Under the pieces are notes generated by a model. It saw nothing but the letters and a program-made list of their open reading frames with translations. It made no database searches and was not told where the DNA came from. From Candidatus Bathyarchaeota archaeon (GTDB lineage: Archaea; Thermoproteota; Bathyarchaeia; TCS64): a stretch of 14,142 nucleotides of DNA. Every line of letters begins with the position of its first letter. Position 1 is the first letter of the stretch. Of this stretch, positions 13,975-14,142 are shown piece after piece. Location of the stretch: the NCBI GenBank assembly GCA_016934355.1, contig JAFGTA010000164.1, positions 1 to 14,142 of the forward strand. Direction: 5' to 3'. Both the position numbers and the translations under genes were made by a program.

Positions 13975-13984
13975 ATTTATAAAC
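13975..13984 (+). promoter_or_regulatory. TATA element upstream of the zinc-ribbon gene
   Basis: ATTTATAAAC lies about 85 bp before the ATG at 14066, predicting a leader of about 55-65 nt. A small hairpin with arms CAGGC (13993-13997) and GCCTG (14002-14006) and loop TAAT lies at the expected start of that transcript. Confidence 0.45.
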
Positions 13985-14065
13985 TGACGTAGCAGGCTAA
14001 TGCCTGTACTAGGAGTATAGTTTGAATATATTCTGGGTATAATCGAGCTAGAAGGAGTGAAAGAT

Positions 14066-14142
14066 ATGGGTTATAGAGAAAGGCGCAGTTACGACCGCGG
14101 CCCCAGAGAGATGCACAAAGCAGTTTGCGCAGACTGTGGCCA
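14066..14142 (+). CDS. CxxC zinc-ribbon protein (5' part only)
   Basis: Only the first 25 codons are inside the window. They read MGYRERRSYDRGPREMHKAV followed by a CxxC pair (CADCG). A basic arginine-rich N-terminus followed by MHKAVCADCG is typical of the short proteins with a CxxC-x17-CxxC zinc-ribbon domain (TIGR04272-like), probably nucleic-acid binding, function unproven. The second CxxC would lie beyond the edge. The start is supported by a strong ribosome site (AAGGAG at 14052-14057, 8 nt before ATG). Confidence 0.7.
   Translation, partial: MGYRERRSYDRGPREMHKAVCADCG

Noticed and set aside
13981..14065. Riboswitch in the zinc-ribbon gene leader
   Set aside because: Only one 5-bp hairpin (CAGGC/GCCTG) is evident. 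No known aptamer core was recognised.
1..14142. CRISPR array or tandem repeats
   Set aside because: No regularly spaced repeats of 20-40 bp were seen on reading through the window.

Overview
The window is archaeal chromosomal DNA. The clearest markers are a transcription factor B with zinc ribbon and two cyclin repeats, archaeal-type TATA elements lying 20-30 bp before many starts, a DUF373 membrane protein, and an F420-type luciferase-like oxidoreductase. A complete SMC-ScpA-ScpB operon and a HypE gene argue against classical Crenarchaeota such as Sulfolobales. They suit a lineage such as Bathyarchaeia, deep Nitrososphaeria or a euryarchaeote. I cannot fix the taxon from sequence alone.

Region 1-8620 is GC-rich and densely packed with housekeeping genes. 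It opens with the end of hypE (+), whose last 72 bp overlap the convergent end of scpB. The condensin operon smc-scpA-scpB (-) follows, with both junctions formed by a four-base TTGA start/stop overlap. Then come uppS with a DUF373 membrane protein (-), and tfb (-), whose last codons and stop form a near-perfect palindrome followed by a T-tract. A divergent tRNA-Gln(CTG) gene with encoded CCA stands at 8819-8894.

Just after the tRNA the sequence becomes AT-rich and accessory in character (about 8900-13000). It holds a 53-residue ribbon-helix-helix regulator (-), divergent from a TIGR04076-type protein and a multi-pass membrane protein (+). Their shared 109-bp promoter region carries four TACCG half-sites arranged as two inverted pairs. 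Next is a HAD phosphatase gene (-) broken by a TAA directly after its DLDGT motif, then a small cupin (+), a luciferase-like oxidoreductase (+) and an SDR oxidoreductase (+).

The right edge has an overlooked possible 57-codon gene on the minus strand, convergent with the SDR gene, and the first 25 codons of a zinc-ribbon protein (+).

Functionally, the left part serves chromosome organisation, basal transcription, polyprenyl-lipid synthesis and hydrogenase maturation. The right part is a mosaic of mostly single-gene units. The RHH/TIGR04076/membrane-protein cluster is the best candidate for a little-described regulated module.
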